In this document: positions 42,407 to 51,492 of the stretch, one piece after another
Layout of the letters: every line of letters begins with the position of its first letter
Numbering within the stretch: position 1 is the stretch's first letter
Origin: Candidatus Thorarchaeota archaeon MP8T_1
GTDB taxonomy: Archaea; Asgardarchaeota; Thorarchaeia; Thorarchaeales; Thorarchaeaceae
Assembly (NCBI GenBank): GCA_002825465.1
Contig: PJER01000017.1
Span: 1 to 51,492, forward strand
Direction of reading: 5' to 3'
Length of the DNA stretch: 51,492 nt
Made by a program: the position numbers and the translations under genes
Notes under the pieces: generated by a model
The model's input: the letters and a program-made list of their open reading frames with translations, nothing else
Database searches by the model: none
Told to the model about the DNA's origin: nothing

Positions 42407-43491
42407 CTCAGTGCAAAATACGGGCAGACCGATATACACATTCCACATCCTTCGCATTTGTTGGCATCTATTGCAAAGAGGTTCTCTTTCTTATTTGCAG
42501 TTATAGCTCCATAGACACACGATTTCTCGCAGAGTCCACATATTGTGCACTTGTCCATATCTACTGTGGGTGGTGGCTCTAAAGTTACTCCCTCACTCAG
42601 ATAAGGCAATGCTATTCCCCGAATATCATTGATGGAGTCATAGCCATGCAAGTCAAGCCAATCTTCTGTTTCTCCTGCAATCTTTCCATAAACACTATCT
42701 CCCTCAAGTATTGCTGCAGTGCATACCTGTACAGCAGAAGCTCCGGCCATCATAAACTCTATGACATCCTCTCCTGTTGTTACTCCGCCTACTCCAATAA
42801 CAGGAATCTTGACAGTGTTAGCGATATCTGCAACACAACGAATAGCAATTGGCTTCAATGCTGGTCCACTCATCCACCCAGTACCTCCTTCACTACCCAA
42901 CATGGGCTTTCCAGTCTCGATATCTACGCGAAGACATGGACCAAATGTATTGATTGCCGCGATTGCATCAACATGGGGTTCTAATGATTTAGCGACTTCA
43001 GCAACATCTACCTTAGGGCTCAATTTTGCGATGATTGGAATACTCACTGCATCTCTGAGTGCTTTTGCAATCTCTACATGACCACCAACGTAATGAGTAC
43101 TGTACTCGATTGCTTGCACACCTGCCTTTTCTAACTTAGGTGCGACCTCACTCACATCTTCTGGAGTATACCCTACACTTGCAATCAGAGGTAAACCTGA
43201 ACTTAGTGCAATTGGATATTCTCGCTCCAACCAGGTCTCTAAAGGTAGTTCGCTCCAGAGTTCAGCATTGAGAATTCCCCTCCGAGACCCAACTCGTCCT
43301 TCCTTGAGTGCAGCCATATTCGGTTTTGGAACATCTGCAGGCTTTACACTCACTGTCTTTGCTACGAGACCTCCAACACCACCCGCAGCCGCATTAAGTA
43401 GAGTCATCCCATCTCTGGATGTCGGTCCTGCTGCAGTGAATATTGGATTTCTGAATCTGAGCCCTAATAGTTCAATACTGATGTCCGCCAT
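42400..43491 (-). CDS. Dihydropyrimidine/dihydroorotate dehydrogenase-like protein with ferredoxin domain (PreA-like)
   Basis: This 363-residue protein combines a TIM-barrel FMN dehydrogenase domain (about 1-295) with a two-cluster ferredoxin domain (about 310-363: CTICGLCEKSCVYGAI and CEGCGMCISVCPYFAL). The barrel carries NPIFTAAGPTSRDG, VQAIEYSTHYVGG, IAKLSPKVDVAEVA and PVIGVGGVTTGEDVIEFMMA. The layout matches the C-terminal half of dihydropyrimidine dehydrogenase (PreA). The usual PreA partner (PreT) is not adjacent, and pyrimidine-synthesis genes are absent, so the substrate is open. ATG 43491 is used; GTG 43497 is an alternative. Confidence 0.83.
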   Translation of the reverse strand: MADISIELLGLRFRNPIFTAAGPTSRDGMTLLNAAAGGVGGLVAKTVSVKPADVPKPNMAALKEGRVGSRRGILNAELWSELPLETWLEREYPIALSSGLPLIASVGYTPEDVSEVAPKLEKAGVQAIEYSTHYVGGHVEIAKALRDAVSIPIIAKLSPKVDVAEVAKSLEPHVDAIAAINTFGPCLRVDIETGKPMLGSEGGTGWMSGPALKPIAIRCVADIANTVKIPVIGVGGVTTGEDVIEFMMAGASAVQVCTAAILEGDSVYGKIAGETEDWLDLHGYDSINDIRGIALPYLSEGVTLEPPPTVDMDKCTICGLCEKSCVYGAITANKKENLFAIDANKCEGCGMCISVCPYFALSY

Positions 43492-43539
43492 ACTCACTGT
43501 ACTAGTTGTTCTCAGACATAAACCATTCCCTAGTCATTC

Positions 43540-45381
43540 TCATGTAATGATATCTGCTGGATTAATGTCTTCAACATCGACACCACTTGTCTGCAATCGC
43601 ATTATTGCCAATTCATATGCTTTGAGAACGTCAGCTTTAGTTATGTATCCAATCATGATGTTTGGTTTTGCAGGATCAACGACTACTGCATGCCCCTCAT
43701 CTCTCTTGATCATCGCTTGAAGAGCGCCATCCATTGTACAGCTAGTTGATAGATGCAAGAAATCGGGATTCATTAGGTCCTTGACTTGATTCTCCTCTCC
43801 GTTCTCATTCACCGGAGCGTGGAAGAGGTCTTCTGCAATGAGAATCCCTACAACCTTATCTTCTCCCTCGATGACAGGGAATTTCGTGTGCTGTGTAGAA
43901 TCTATGATCTTGAATACCTCTGATGTTTTCATCTCTGGCCTCAAGATTGTTGGCGTTTTTGTCATGATCTCTCCAACAGAAATTGACTTCAATATGCCAA
44001 CATGTGTTCCCCTATTGATATGCACGCCACGTCTAGCCAGTTTCATTGTATAGATGCTTTCAGGTTCATAAATTGATGACACAAGAAATGCCGCTGAAAC
44101 TGAAATCATGAGAGGTAGAATCAGAAAGTAATCTCCTGACATCTCAGTAATGATAATGATTCCTGTAATCGGAGCTCTGCATGATCCTCCAAAGAACGCA
44201 GCCATGCCTACGAGTGCAAAAACCATTGCTGTTGTTGGATGTACAACAGATGGAGCAAGATATGCAAATATCCATCCTAATGCACCACCGAGACCTGCGC
44301 CAATGAACAATGTCGGTGCAAAGACTCCTCCAGAACCACCAGACCCCAGTGTTGTGCTAGTGGAAATCATCTTAATAATACCGAACAGAAGAAGAATTCC
44401 GAGAAGAGAAATACCACCCGAAAGAACATCTGGGCTTCCAAGTACTGAATTGATGAATGGATATTCGTCACTCATAATTGCAGGGAAATACGGCTGATCC
44501 TTGAAAGTTCCTGAATAGTGAAATGTTTGTTCAAAATAAATCACAAGTATTCCAAGAATACCCGTGCAAACACCCCCTATTGCAGGAAGAAGATACTTGG
44601 ATACACGAATTCTCTCAAAGAGATTTTCAATGAAATAAAAGCCCCTCATCCAAATAATGCTAACCAAACCAAGGGCAATTCCCAACAGTAGAAAGAAGAA
44701 GAGTTCTATCGGATTCCCCATGATAAATGAGGGGGTTTCAAATGTCAGATTTGTAGCAGTACCAAGGATGAGCTGGGTGGTGACTCCTGCAACAGCAGTG
44801 GCAATAACACAAGAAAGAATGATTGGTAGAATTGAAAACCCGAGCACCCCTCCAGCAATAGTCTCAATACCAAATAGAGCCCCTCCAAGTGGAGCATTGA
44901 AGGTGGCTGCAAGCCCGGCTGACAATCCACATAGCACAAGTGTCCTCGTATCATTCTTACCAAGATTTAGCTGATTTGCAACAGCTGATCCTACACCTGC
45001 TCCAATTTGAGCTATAGGACCCTCTCGCCCACATGAGCCTCCTGTTCCAATTGAGATTGCTGATGTAATACTCTTAAGCGCTGGGACACGCAGACGCATT
45101 TTTCCTCCCTGAAGGACATATGACTCCATTACTTCTGGTACACCATGCCCTCTTGTTTCAGGGGCATATTTGATAACAATTGCAGCTACAAGGAGACCTC
45201 CAATGGCTGGAGCAATAATCCACCCCAATACACCTATAGTTTGAGGGATTAAAACAAATGCATAACTTATTCCGGTAATCAGAAAGCGAAAGAGAACTGC
45301 TGCGAGTCCCGAGATTGCTCCTACGAGGGCACCCAGTGAATAGATGTATACCTGCTGTGGAATATTCTTGCGTTCGATCAT
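43540..45381 (-). CDS. CLC chloride channel/transporter with CBS pair (paralogue 1)
   Basis: This 613-residue membrane protein has about 16-18 CLC helices followed by two CBS domains (about 465-600: VGEIMTKTPTIL and VKDLMNPDFLHLS). The selectivity motif reads GHGVP (78-82) instead of GSGIP. GREGP (118-122) keeps the gating glutamate E120, and GSGGSGGVFAPTL is the third motif. Tyrosine in SIYTMKLARRG matches the pore tyrosine. After FNAPLGGALFGIE the proton-pathway glutamate is Thr (T174), as in channels rather than H+/Cl- exchangers (inference). CBS pairs usually sense adenine nucleotides. It is a tandem paralogue of 45518-47356. Confidence 0.92.
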   Translation of the reverse strand: MIERKNIPQQVYIYSLGALVGAISGLAAVLFRFLITGISYAFVLIPQTIGVLGWIIAPAIGGLLVAAIVIKYAPETRGHGVPEVMESYVLQGGKMRLRVPALKSITSAISIGTGGSCGREGPIAQIGAGVGSAVANQLNLGKNDTRTLVLCGLSAGLAATFNAPLGGALFGIETIAGGVLGFSILPIILSCVIATAVAGVTTQLILGTATNLTFETPSFIMGNPIELFFFLLLGIALGLVSIIWMRGFYFIENLFERIRVSKYLLPAIGGVCTGILGILVIYFEQTFHYSGTFKDQPYFPAIMSDEYPFINSVLGSPDVLSGGISLLGILLLFGIIKMISTSTTLGSGGSGGVFAPTLFIGAGLGGALGWIFAYLAPSVVHPTTAMVFALVGMAAFFGGSCRAPITGIIIITEMSGDYFLILPLMISVSAAFLVSSIYEPESIYTMKLARRGVHINRGTHVGILKSISVGEIMTKTPTILRPEMKTSEVFKIIDSTQHTKFPVIEGEDKVVGILIAEDLFHAPVNENGEENQVKDLMNPDFLHLSTSCTMDGALQAMIKRDEGHAVVVDPAKPNIMIGYITKADVLKAYELAIMRLQTSGVDVEDINPADIIT

Positions 45382-45517
45382 CGAGATTTGTCAACCTCTA
45401 AGAGTAAGGACAAATGAAAACGAGCCTTACCTCCCCATTGATGTTTTAATAAGTTTGACCGTGCGTTCGAATCCTCTGAAAGGGCATAATAATTGATTTC
45501 TAGCCAATTATTGATTG

Positions 45518-47356
45518 TCACGTGATGTCAAGAATCTCAACTGGTTCGATATCCTCTATATCAATCCCTGCCTTCTGAAGACGAATGATAGCTATGTCAT
45601 AGGCTTTCAATACATCTGCTTTTGTAACATATCCAAGCATACGTTCAGGTTGTAGTGGGTCCACAACGACTGCATGTCCCTGATCTCTGTCCATCATGGC
45701 ATGTAGGACACTGTCCATCGTGCAGGTTGGAGAGAGGTGTAGGAAATCAGTGTTCATCAGGTCTCTGACCTTATTCTCTCGTGTCGGGTCCTTTCTCTCT
45801 TGGAACAGGTCTTCAGCAATCAGTATACCTATAACTCTGTCATCTTCAACTACCGGGAATTTTGTATGATGCGTCAAGTCAATAATATTGAAAACTTCAG
45901 GAGCTGTCATCTCAGGAGTCAATATTGTTGGTTCCTTTGTCATTATCTCAGTAACTCTGATCTCTTTCAGTGCGCTGATGTGCGTTCCTCTCCTTACATT
46001 CACACCACGTCTGGCAAGTTTCATTGTATAGATGCTCTCTTTCTCAATTAATGAGGATACAAGATACGATGCAGCGACTGCAATCATTAATGGTAAGATT
46101 ATGTGATAATCATCAGTCATCTCCATAATGATAACAATACATGTGATAGGGGCTCTACCTGACCCAGCAAAGAGGGCTGCCATGCCAACAAGTGCAAACG
46201 CCATCGGTTGAGGAATAGCAAATGGTAATAATGTGGCAAAGATAATCCCTAAAGCGCCTCCGAAACCTGCGCCCATAAAGAGGGTTGGCGCGAAGACACC
46301 TCCTGATCCACCTGAGCCTAGAGTCAGACTGGTTGAAAGGATCTTTAGAATGGCGAACGAAACCAGAACGATGATTGCTGTTACTGTTCCCAGAAGTGCA
46401 ACATCTCCACTCAAGACAGCATCGATGAAGGCATACCCAACACCCATAATTGATGGATAATAAGGTTCTCCAACTCCTAACAGGCTAGCCTCTTTAAATG
46501 CTCCAACATATCCAAAGGTCATTTCGAGGAAAATGGTGAGGAGTGCAACTAGACCGACCAAAGCGCCACCAATTGCAGGAATGAAGTATTTTGAAACACG
46601 AATTTTATCAAAGATATCTTCCAGGAAGTAAAGTCCTCTCATCCAAACGACACTCAAGAGTCCAAGAATAATACCAAGAGCAAGGTATAGGAAAAGCTCG
46701 ATTGGAGTTCCTAGTCCAAACTGTGGAGATTGAAATGATATTGAAGCACCAGCCAAGATGTTCGCTACTGCAGTTGCAACCACTGATGCTAGGATGACTG
46801 GCAGTATTGAAAATCCAACGATACCACCAGCAAGAACTTCGATACCAAATAGGGCACCACCAAGTGGTGCATTAAAAGTGGCAGCAATCCCTGATGCAAG
46901 TCCACATACAAGCAATGTCTTGGTCTCATTCTTTTCCAGCTTGAAGTATTTAGCAATAGCCGAACCTGCTCCGGCACCAATCTGGGCAATTGGTCCTTCA
47001 CGACCACAAGATCCACCTGATCCAATACATATTGCGGATGCAAGGCTCTTGAGTAATGGTACACGAAGACGCATCTTTCCATCTTTTAGGACATAGGACT
47101 CGATGACCTCAGGAACACCATGTCCTTTGGCTTCTGGAGCATATCGTACAACAATGAAGGCAACAGCCAGACCACCTAAGACTGGTGCAATAATCCAACC
47201 TACTGCCCCCATCAAGTTTGGCAGAGTGACAAATACTAGACTTATACCAAGAATGAGTAGCCTGAACAGAATGGCAGTGATTCCAGATACCACCCCAATA
47301 ACTGCACCTAATGAGAAGATTTTGACTTGCCGTGAGATAGTATATGGTTCCATCAT
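45518..47356 (-). CDS. CLC chloride channel/transporter with CBS pair (paralogue 2)
   Basis: This 612-residue protein is the close paralogue of 43540-45381 and lies directly upstream of it on the same strand with a 136-base gap. It shares GHGVP, GREGP (E120) and GSGGSGGVFAPTLFMGAG, and the pore tyrosine in SIYTMKLARRG. In AFNAPLGGALFGIEVLAGG the position of the proton glutamate is Val (V174), exactly as in animal CLC channels such as ClC-0/1. CBS domains are at about 465-600. ATG 47356 is chosen because AAGGT lies upstream and a longer TTG form would add 12 basic residues before it. Confidence 0.92.
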   Translation of the reverse strand: MMEPYTISRQVKIFSLGAVIGVVSGITAILFRLLILGISLVFVTLPNLMGAVGWIIAPVLGGLAVAFIVVRYAPEAKGHGVPEVIESYVLKDGKMRLRVPLLKSLASAICIGSGGSCGREGPIAQIGAGAGSAIAKYFKLEKNETKTLLVCGLASGIAATFNAPLGGALFGIEVLAGGIVGFSILPVILASVVATAVANILAGASISFQSPQFGLGTPIELFLYLALGIILGLLSVVWMRGLYFLEDIFDKIRVSKYFIPAIGGALVGLVALLTIFLEMTFGYVGAFKEASLLGVGEPYYPSIMGVGYAFIDAVLSGDVALLGTVTAIIVLVSFAILKILSTSLTLGSGGSGGVFAPTLFMGAGFGGALGIIFATLLPFAIPQPMAFALVGMAALFAGSGRAPITCIVIIMEMTDDYHIILPLMIAVAASYLVSSLIEKESIYTMKLARRGVNVRRGTHISALKEIRVTEIMTKEPTILTPEMTAPEVFNIIDLTHHTKFPVVEDDRVIGILIAEDLFQERKDPTRENKVRDLMNTDFLHLSPTCTMDSVLHAMMDRDQGHAVVVDPLQPERMLGYVTKADVLKAYDIAIIRLQKAGIDIEDIEPVEILDIT

Positions 47357-47457
47357 TATAGTGTAGTACCTTCTATGCCTGTGATATATCACTTATTCTA
47401 GAAGGTCGAGGTTTGGTGTCCCTCTTAAGTGTAATCATGACCACCAGTATGATTAGT

Positions 47458-49386
47458 CTACCGAGTCATCTTGAGTGGCTTAAGTTCATCAATGACAAAA
47501 TCCAGGCTCAAATCTTTGAGTTTTTTCTCATACGGATAGCCAGTCTTAGGATCACACCCTCGAAAGCTATAGTATTCATCCAACATCTCATCGAGGTCAG
47601 GAAGTCCTCCCTTTGATGGCCCAGTTGGCATTGGTTCTGATAGAAGTCTTGGTGGCAAGGTCTCCTCTTTTCTTGTGATTCCTAATCTATGATTGAATGC
47701 GCGTCGCAGATGACTGATTCGTTCTGAGGTCTGTCTAACATATTTCATATCGCCCCACTCTTCCATACCTGTAAGGGATGGAATGACATTCACAAAGCTA
47801 TCAAAGTAGAAAACTGGCGGCCACATTGTTGCGTATTTGCAGATTACAGCTGAATCAACTAGCGCGTAGAGGTTCTCCATATCCCAGATGACTTCGCCCT
47901 TGTACTTGGGTGACATTATCTCAAGAATGGCTTCGGCCTTATCTTTTCCAAATCTATCTGCCGCAATCTTTGGATACCCGAGCTCTTCAATACAAGAAAT
48001 GCTGCGTAAATGATCTGCACCTCTCACATTAGTTGCATAGGTCAGTCCCATGCTTTGGTGAGCTCGCGGATCTTGTCCAGAGGCTTCGAGTCCCTTAACA
48101 TGGATAGCATATTTCCACGCATCGCCACCTATCTGTTCAGCAGCTTTCCTAGTACCGTTAGCCAGTATCTTCCCAAAGCCTTCTCTCTTCGCAATCTTTT
48201 CTACAAGCTCCGCCTGAGCTTCTCCATTACCCCAGGTCAACTCTATTCCATCAGTGTCTTTCTTGGAAATGATTCCTTTCTCATACAATTCCATCGCAAA
48301 GCTGATAGTCTTTCCAGTCGAGATCGTATCCAATCCTAAGAGGTCACATCTTTTTCCAAGATGAAATACTGACTCGACATCGTTATTCATGCAGTTTGAC
48401 CCAAAAGCCATGAGGGTCTCATATTCGGGGCCGCCTATAGGCTCAGTGGGATACTTACCTCCCTTGACGCGAATGATATACTTACACCCAACAGCACAAC
48501 CGTGACAAGCTTCCTGAGCAATCCGATACTTCTCTGCAATTAGCTCAGGACCGATATCCTCAGCATCTTCGTAATATCCTGTCCAATGATTCTTGGTGGG
48601 AAGTCTTCCAATCTCATTGATGACTGCAACTAGGTCGGTGGTACCATATTTTCGTAGTGAAGCAAGTGAGTCTGTCCAGAGTGGATCATCAAGCATTGCC
48701 ATCTCTCGTTCATTAGCCTCGAGGTATTTCTCCATATCATAGGCTTCAAGACCTAACGAACCGGTGGCTGCAACAGCCTTCACATTCTTGGAACCCAACA
48801 CTGTACCTAGACCCGCTCTACCAGCAGCCCGATAAAAGTCAACAATTATAGAGGCGTAGAGTACTTTGTTCTCTGCAGCTGGTCCAATTGCTCCAACCTT
48901 GATCTCGGGATCTTTGTGTTCTTCTCTTATCATTGTTGCAGTAACGTCAGTTTCTTTGCCCCACAAGTGTGATGCGTCTCTTAGTTCTGCTTTTCCGTCC
49001 CTCAAGAAAAGATAGACTGGTTTAGGTGATCTTCCGTTGAAGATGACAAAGTCGAATCCTGCGTATTTAATCTCTGGTCCTAAGAATCCACCTACGTGAG
49101 ACTCTGCCCACACTCCAGTTAGTGGTCCTCGTGAAGCAAACATCATTCTTCCCGATGGAGAGAACATAGCACCTGTGAGCGGTCCAGTTCCAACAATCAG
49201 TACATTTTCTGGGGATAGTGGGTCTGTTTTCGGAGTGGTCCTCTCCCATAGTATTTTGGAAGACACACCACTTCCACCAAGGTATAATCTTGCCCACTCT
49301 TTCTCCATCTCCTTCTTATGGACTACTCCTTTTGTAAGGTCAACCTCTAGGTAGTGTCCTGCATATCCTTTGTATGGAAATGTCAT
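47458..49386 (-). CDS. aor: Aldehyde ferredoxin oxidoreductase (AOR)
   Basis: This tungsten/molybdenum pterin enzyme of 642 residues oxidises aldehydes to acids using ferredoxin. The N-terminal domain has YLEVDLTKGVVHKKE and LYLGGSGVSSKILWE, then FASRGPLTGVWAESHVGGF. The [4Fe-4S] ligands are in ACHGCAVGCKYII (about residue 297) with a distal Cys in DSAVICKYATMW. The end GCDPKTGYPYEKKL is typical. ATG 49386 overlaps the ferredoxin stop by one base, with GAGGAGG upstream. It points to anaerobic amino-acid or aldehyde catabolism. The aldehyde specificity (AOR, FOR or other) is not resolved. Confidence 0.93.
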   Translation of the reverse strand: MTFPYKGYAGHYLEVDLTKGVVHKKEMEKEWARLYLGGSGVSSKILWERTTPKTDPLSPENVLIVGTGPLTGAMFSPSGRMMFASRGPLTGVWAESHVGGFLGPEIKYAGFDFVIFNGRSPKPVYLFLRDGKAELRDASHLWGKETDVTATMIREEHKDPEIKVGAIGPAAENKVLYASIIVDFYRAAGRAGLGTVLGSKNVKAVAATGSLGLEAYDMEKYLEANEREMAMLDDPLWTDSLASLRKYGTTDLVAVINEIGRLPTKNHWTGYYEDAEDIGPELIAEKYRIAQEACHGCAVGCKYIIRVKGGKYPTEPIGGPEYETLMAFGSNCMNNDVESVFHLGKRCDLLGLDTISTGKTISFAMELYEKGIISKKDTDGIELTWGNGEAQAELVEKIAKREGFGKILANGTRKAAEQIGGDAWKYAIHVKGLEASGQDPRAHQSMGLTYATNVRGADHLRSISCIEELGYPKIAADRFGKDKAEAILEIMSPKYKGEVIWDMENLYALVDSAVICKYATMWPPVFYFDSFVNVIPSLTGMEEWGDMKYVRQTSERISHLRRAFNHRLGITRKEETLPPRLLSEPMPTGPSKGGLPDLDEMLDEYYSFRGCDPKTGYPYEKKLKDLSLDFVIDELKPLKMTR

Positions 49387-49874
49387 TATTGCGCCTCCTC
49401 GACTTGAATTCTCAGTTTTTGTAGTGCTGGTGATACTGCCTCTCTACGCTGATGAAGTCCTTCCTTTTTTATGGTTGCAACACTGATAGCCCCATATTCA
49501 CATGCTTTGACACATGCTGGGTCTCCATTACAGAGGTCGCACTTTATTGCCTTCTTTGATAGTGGGTCAATGGCGATGCCTCCGTACACACATGCAGTCA
49601 CGCAGTTTCCACACCCAATGCATGCATCGTGATTGACATACAGAATACCGTGGTCGTTCTCGACTATTGCACCATTTGGGCATGCCTCTTTACAGAGAGG
49701 TGTTTCACATTGTAAGCACACCATTGGTACAATTAGATTTCTGACCTCATCTTTCAGAATCTGAATTCTTCCCCTCTTTGGATTGAATGATTTTGTATGT
49801 GCAACTGAACAAGCTAGTTCACAATTTCTACAACCTGTGCACAATTCTAGATTAATGGTCAGGATTTCCTTCAC
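49386..49874 (-). CDS. Polyferredoxin electron-transfer partner of AOR
   Basis: This 162-residue iron-sulfur protein of HycB/DmsB style has four cysteine clusters: CTGCRNCELAC, CLQCETPLCKEACPNGAI, CIGCGNCVTACVYGGI and CDLCNGDPACVKACEYGAI. It should carry up to four [4Fe-4S] centres and pass electrons from the AOR to a further acceptor. GTG 49874 is used as the start because GGAGAG precedes it. A minus-strand TATA-like CTTAAAGG lies about 50 bases upstream. Translational coupling with the AOR (TAATG) indicates a complex. Confidence 0.92.
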   Translation of the reverse strand: MKEILTINLELCTGCRNCELACSVAHTKSFNPKRGRIQILKDEVRNLIVPMVCLQCETPLCKEACPNGAIVENDHGILYVNHDACIGCGNCVTACVYGGIAIDPLSKKAIKCDLCNGDPACVKACEYGAISVATIKKEGLHQRREAVSPALQKLRIQVEEAQ

Positions 49875-50041
49875 GTCTGCATCTCTCCGGGACAGTATGC
49901 GCCTCTTTCATTTCTTCATACTGCCTTTAAGTTGTTCTGCTTGGCAATGAAGAATACATCATACGAAAGTATTAGTAACGAATCTGTTCGATTCTTACTA
50001 TCGGTTTGCCTCCTAATTCACTGCCTGCGTTACCATATCAT

Positions 50042-51157
50042 ATGAGAAGTGGGTCTATGACAAAATTCTACGAGCGAAAGCCAAACTCGGAGAGGACAGA
50101 ATTCCGTACAGTAGCAAATACAATGCTTATCCCAGTAGTGGAATTTGATCGGGACTTCTTGCTAGTCTACGCAAATCCCGCGGCGCTATCACTTTTAAAA
50201 ATCGATGAAACAAAATTGAATGAAGGAGTCCATGTAGTAGACCTAGTGATTCCAGAACAACATGATCTTGTCCATGAAGGCCTGAGTCTCCTAGATAGTG
50301 ATGTAAAGCCAACATCCCTCTCTCTAAGGATTATCACGAGCCGTAGTGTAGCAACTCCGTGTCAAGTCTATGCTGACCGAGTCACAACTAACGGGAAGGT
50401 CACTGGTTTTGTAGCTTATGTCGTGGACTTATCAAGACGTGAAGTTGTAGAGGAAAAGATACTCTCTCGAAAAGATATTCTGGAATTCATGGTAGATTAT
50501 TACAGTTTTAGTGGAATCATCATTGTTGATGACAAATTCAAGTTTGAATATGTAAATGATAAATTATGTGACATTCTTGGACGAAGGCGGAGTGAAATAC
50601 TTGGTCATGATTTTCGTGAATTCCTCCATCCTGATAGTGTAGATATTGTTTCAGAACGCTACCAGAAACGTCAACAGGGAGACGAAGTTCCCTCTGTCTA
50701 TGAACTAAAGGTACTACGAAAAGATGGTGAAGTACGAGATATTCGTCTTAATGTCGGTGCTATTAGGGGAAGGGATGGTAATATACGCACAGTCGCACAG
50801 CTCCTAGATATTACCGAGGAGAAAATGAATGCACAAGCTTTAGAGGATTCAGAACATCGATATCGAAATCTGGTTGAGACAATGGACTCTGGGCTCAGTG
50901 TAGATAATACTGAAGGAAGAATAGTTCTTGTGAATAATGCTCTCTGTAGAATGCTTGGATATGACAATCCCGAGAAATTACTTGGAAAGAAGATATCATC
51001 TATTCTCCATGGATGGACTGAGAACAACATCAATCAAAAGATGGCAGAGAGAAAAGCTGGAAAAATGGAACATTACGAAGCAACATTACGAAGCACAACT
51101 TATGCACATGTCTGGCGCTATTGTACCTGTAATGATTTCAGCTTCCCCGCTGTTTGA
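50042..51157 (+). pseudogene. PAS sensor kinase, 5' part of frameshifted gene
   Basis: The 371-residue first part contains three PAS domains: about 20-135 (MLIPVVEFDRDFLLVYANPA), 150-265 (SGIIIVDDKFKFEYVNDKLC with PAC VAQLLDITEEK) and 275-371 (MDSGLSVDNTEGRIVLVNNA). It runs out of frame near EHYEATLRSTT and ends 14 codons later. The matching PAS end (SGAIVPVMISASPLFDRND) continues in another frame from about 51102. This is a frameshift in the genome or in the assembly. The start is uncertain (ATG 50042, ATG 50057 or TTG 50006). It is divergent from the ferredoxin gene. Confidence 0.7.
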
Positions 51158-51492
51158 TCGAAATGATGAATATGTTGGTAGCATGGCAGTCTTTGCAGAT
51201 ATATCTGAATTAAAGAAAACAGAGGCTGAAGTTCACTTTCTCCTTGACCTTCTTCTTCATGATATTGGGAATCAATTACAGTTAATTTTAGCAGGCGGCG
51301 ACTTTCTTGAAAAGGACTCTCCAAGTGACCAAATATTGCGTTCAAAGCGATACATAATGGATGGTGCACTTCGATGCCTTGAATTGATTCAGAAAGTTCG
51401 ACGTGCAGAAGAAGCAAAGTCGGAGCCTCTCGCTCCAAGTCATTTACATACAATTGCAGTAGCAGAATCTGAGTTGTTATTCAAACAACGTG
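51102..51492 (+). pseudogene. PAS sensor kinase, 3' part of frameshifted gene (cut by window end)
   Basis: Read from 51102 in the second frame, the sequence continues the third PAS domain (SGAIVPVMISASPLFDRND, then VGSMAVFADISELKKTEAE). It enters a phosphoacceptor helix with LLLHDIGNQLQLILAGGDF. The histidine matches FLQHDLRNDLQVL of the kinase at 38190, so both belong to the same kinase type. The ATPase domain lies beyond the window edge. Together with 50042-51157 it makes one sensor kinase; whether it is a dead gene or a sequencing error cannot be told here. Confidence 0.7.

Noticed and set aside
45460..45485. Possible tRNA remnant (GTTCGAATCC)
   Set aside because: The flanking bases do not form a T stem and no acceptor or anticodon arm could be found nearby.
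1..51492. CRISPR array, insertion sequences, attachment sites, replication origin
   Set aside because: No regularly spaced repeats, transposase genes, integrase genes or clustered origin-type repeats were seen on either strand.

Overview
The window is archaeal and most likely comes from an Asgard archaeon, with a Thorarchaeia-like lineage as my best guess. The archaeal assignment rests on the eL-type ribosomal proteins (eL32, eL19, eL34, eL14), an archaeal-type SecY and adenylate kinase, Cbf5, TiaS, Tsr3, and a tRNA-Ser with an intron in the anticodon loop. The Asgard assignment rests on a two-domain gelsolin-like protein and two tandem Arf-like small GTPases with an N-terminal extra domain. 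Ribosome binding sites such as TGAGGTGATC match the usual archaeal 16S 3' end. The lineage is inferred and was not tested with a tree.

Layout. Positions 1-10978 (+) hold the 3' part of the spc ribosomal operon and its archaeal continuation: (end of uL5), uS14, uS8, uL6, eL32, eL19, uL18, uS5, uL30, a small heat-shock protein, uL15, SecY, adenylate kinase, DUF106/EMC3-like protein, eL34, cytidylate kinase, eL14 and Cbf5. RNase P RNA follows at about 11026-11380, then a secreted beta-helix surface protein and a membrane protein. Positions 14281-18543 hold Tsr3 (-), a zinc-finger protein overlapping tiaS (+), the uS13-uS4-uS11 operon (-) and a small unknown gene. Positions 18553-20487 (-) hold the two GTPases, followed by intron-containing tRNA-Ser(GGA) and a type I asparaginase.

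Positions 21904-30091 hold metabolic and housekeeping genes: a geranylgeranyl-reductase-like flavoprotein, RNase Z, two transcription regulators, an ITP pyrophosphatase, an F420-type oxidoreductase, an M20 peptidase and an Fpg/Nei glycosylase. Positions 30204-38014 hold a secreted protein, the gelsolin-like protein and a minus-strand run: a winged-helix/Fe-S protein, a solitary DNA amino-methyltransferase, an MCM-like protein with eroded ATPase motifs and a TPR protein. A sugar-phosphatase-like gene and an NYN nuclease with probable LOTUS domains follow. Positions 38190-51492 hold two PAS histidine kinases (the last one frameshifted and cut by the window end), an AbgB-like amidohydrolase, a zinc-ribbon/coiled-coil protein, a PreA-like dehydrogenase, two tandem CLC proteins whose key residues look channel-like, and an aldehyde ferredoxin oxidoreductase with its ferredoxin partner.

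How it fits together. The first third is translation and secretion machinery, with sHsp, SecY and the EMC3-like protein suggesting co-expression of folding and insertion factors with ribosome synthesis. The GTPases and gelsolin belong to the eukaryote-like cytoskeleton/trafficking repertoire of Asgard archaea. The rest points to an anaerobic, peptide- and aldehyde-oxidising, ferredoxin-based metabolism (AOR, polyferredoxin, PreA-like, M20 peptidases). The best leads for something undescribed are the methyltransferase/MCM-like/TPR gene run, the GTPase pair in which one copy has lost the catalytic glutamine, and the NYN-LOTUS protein.
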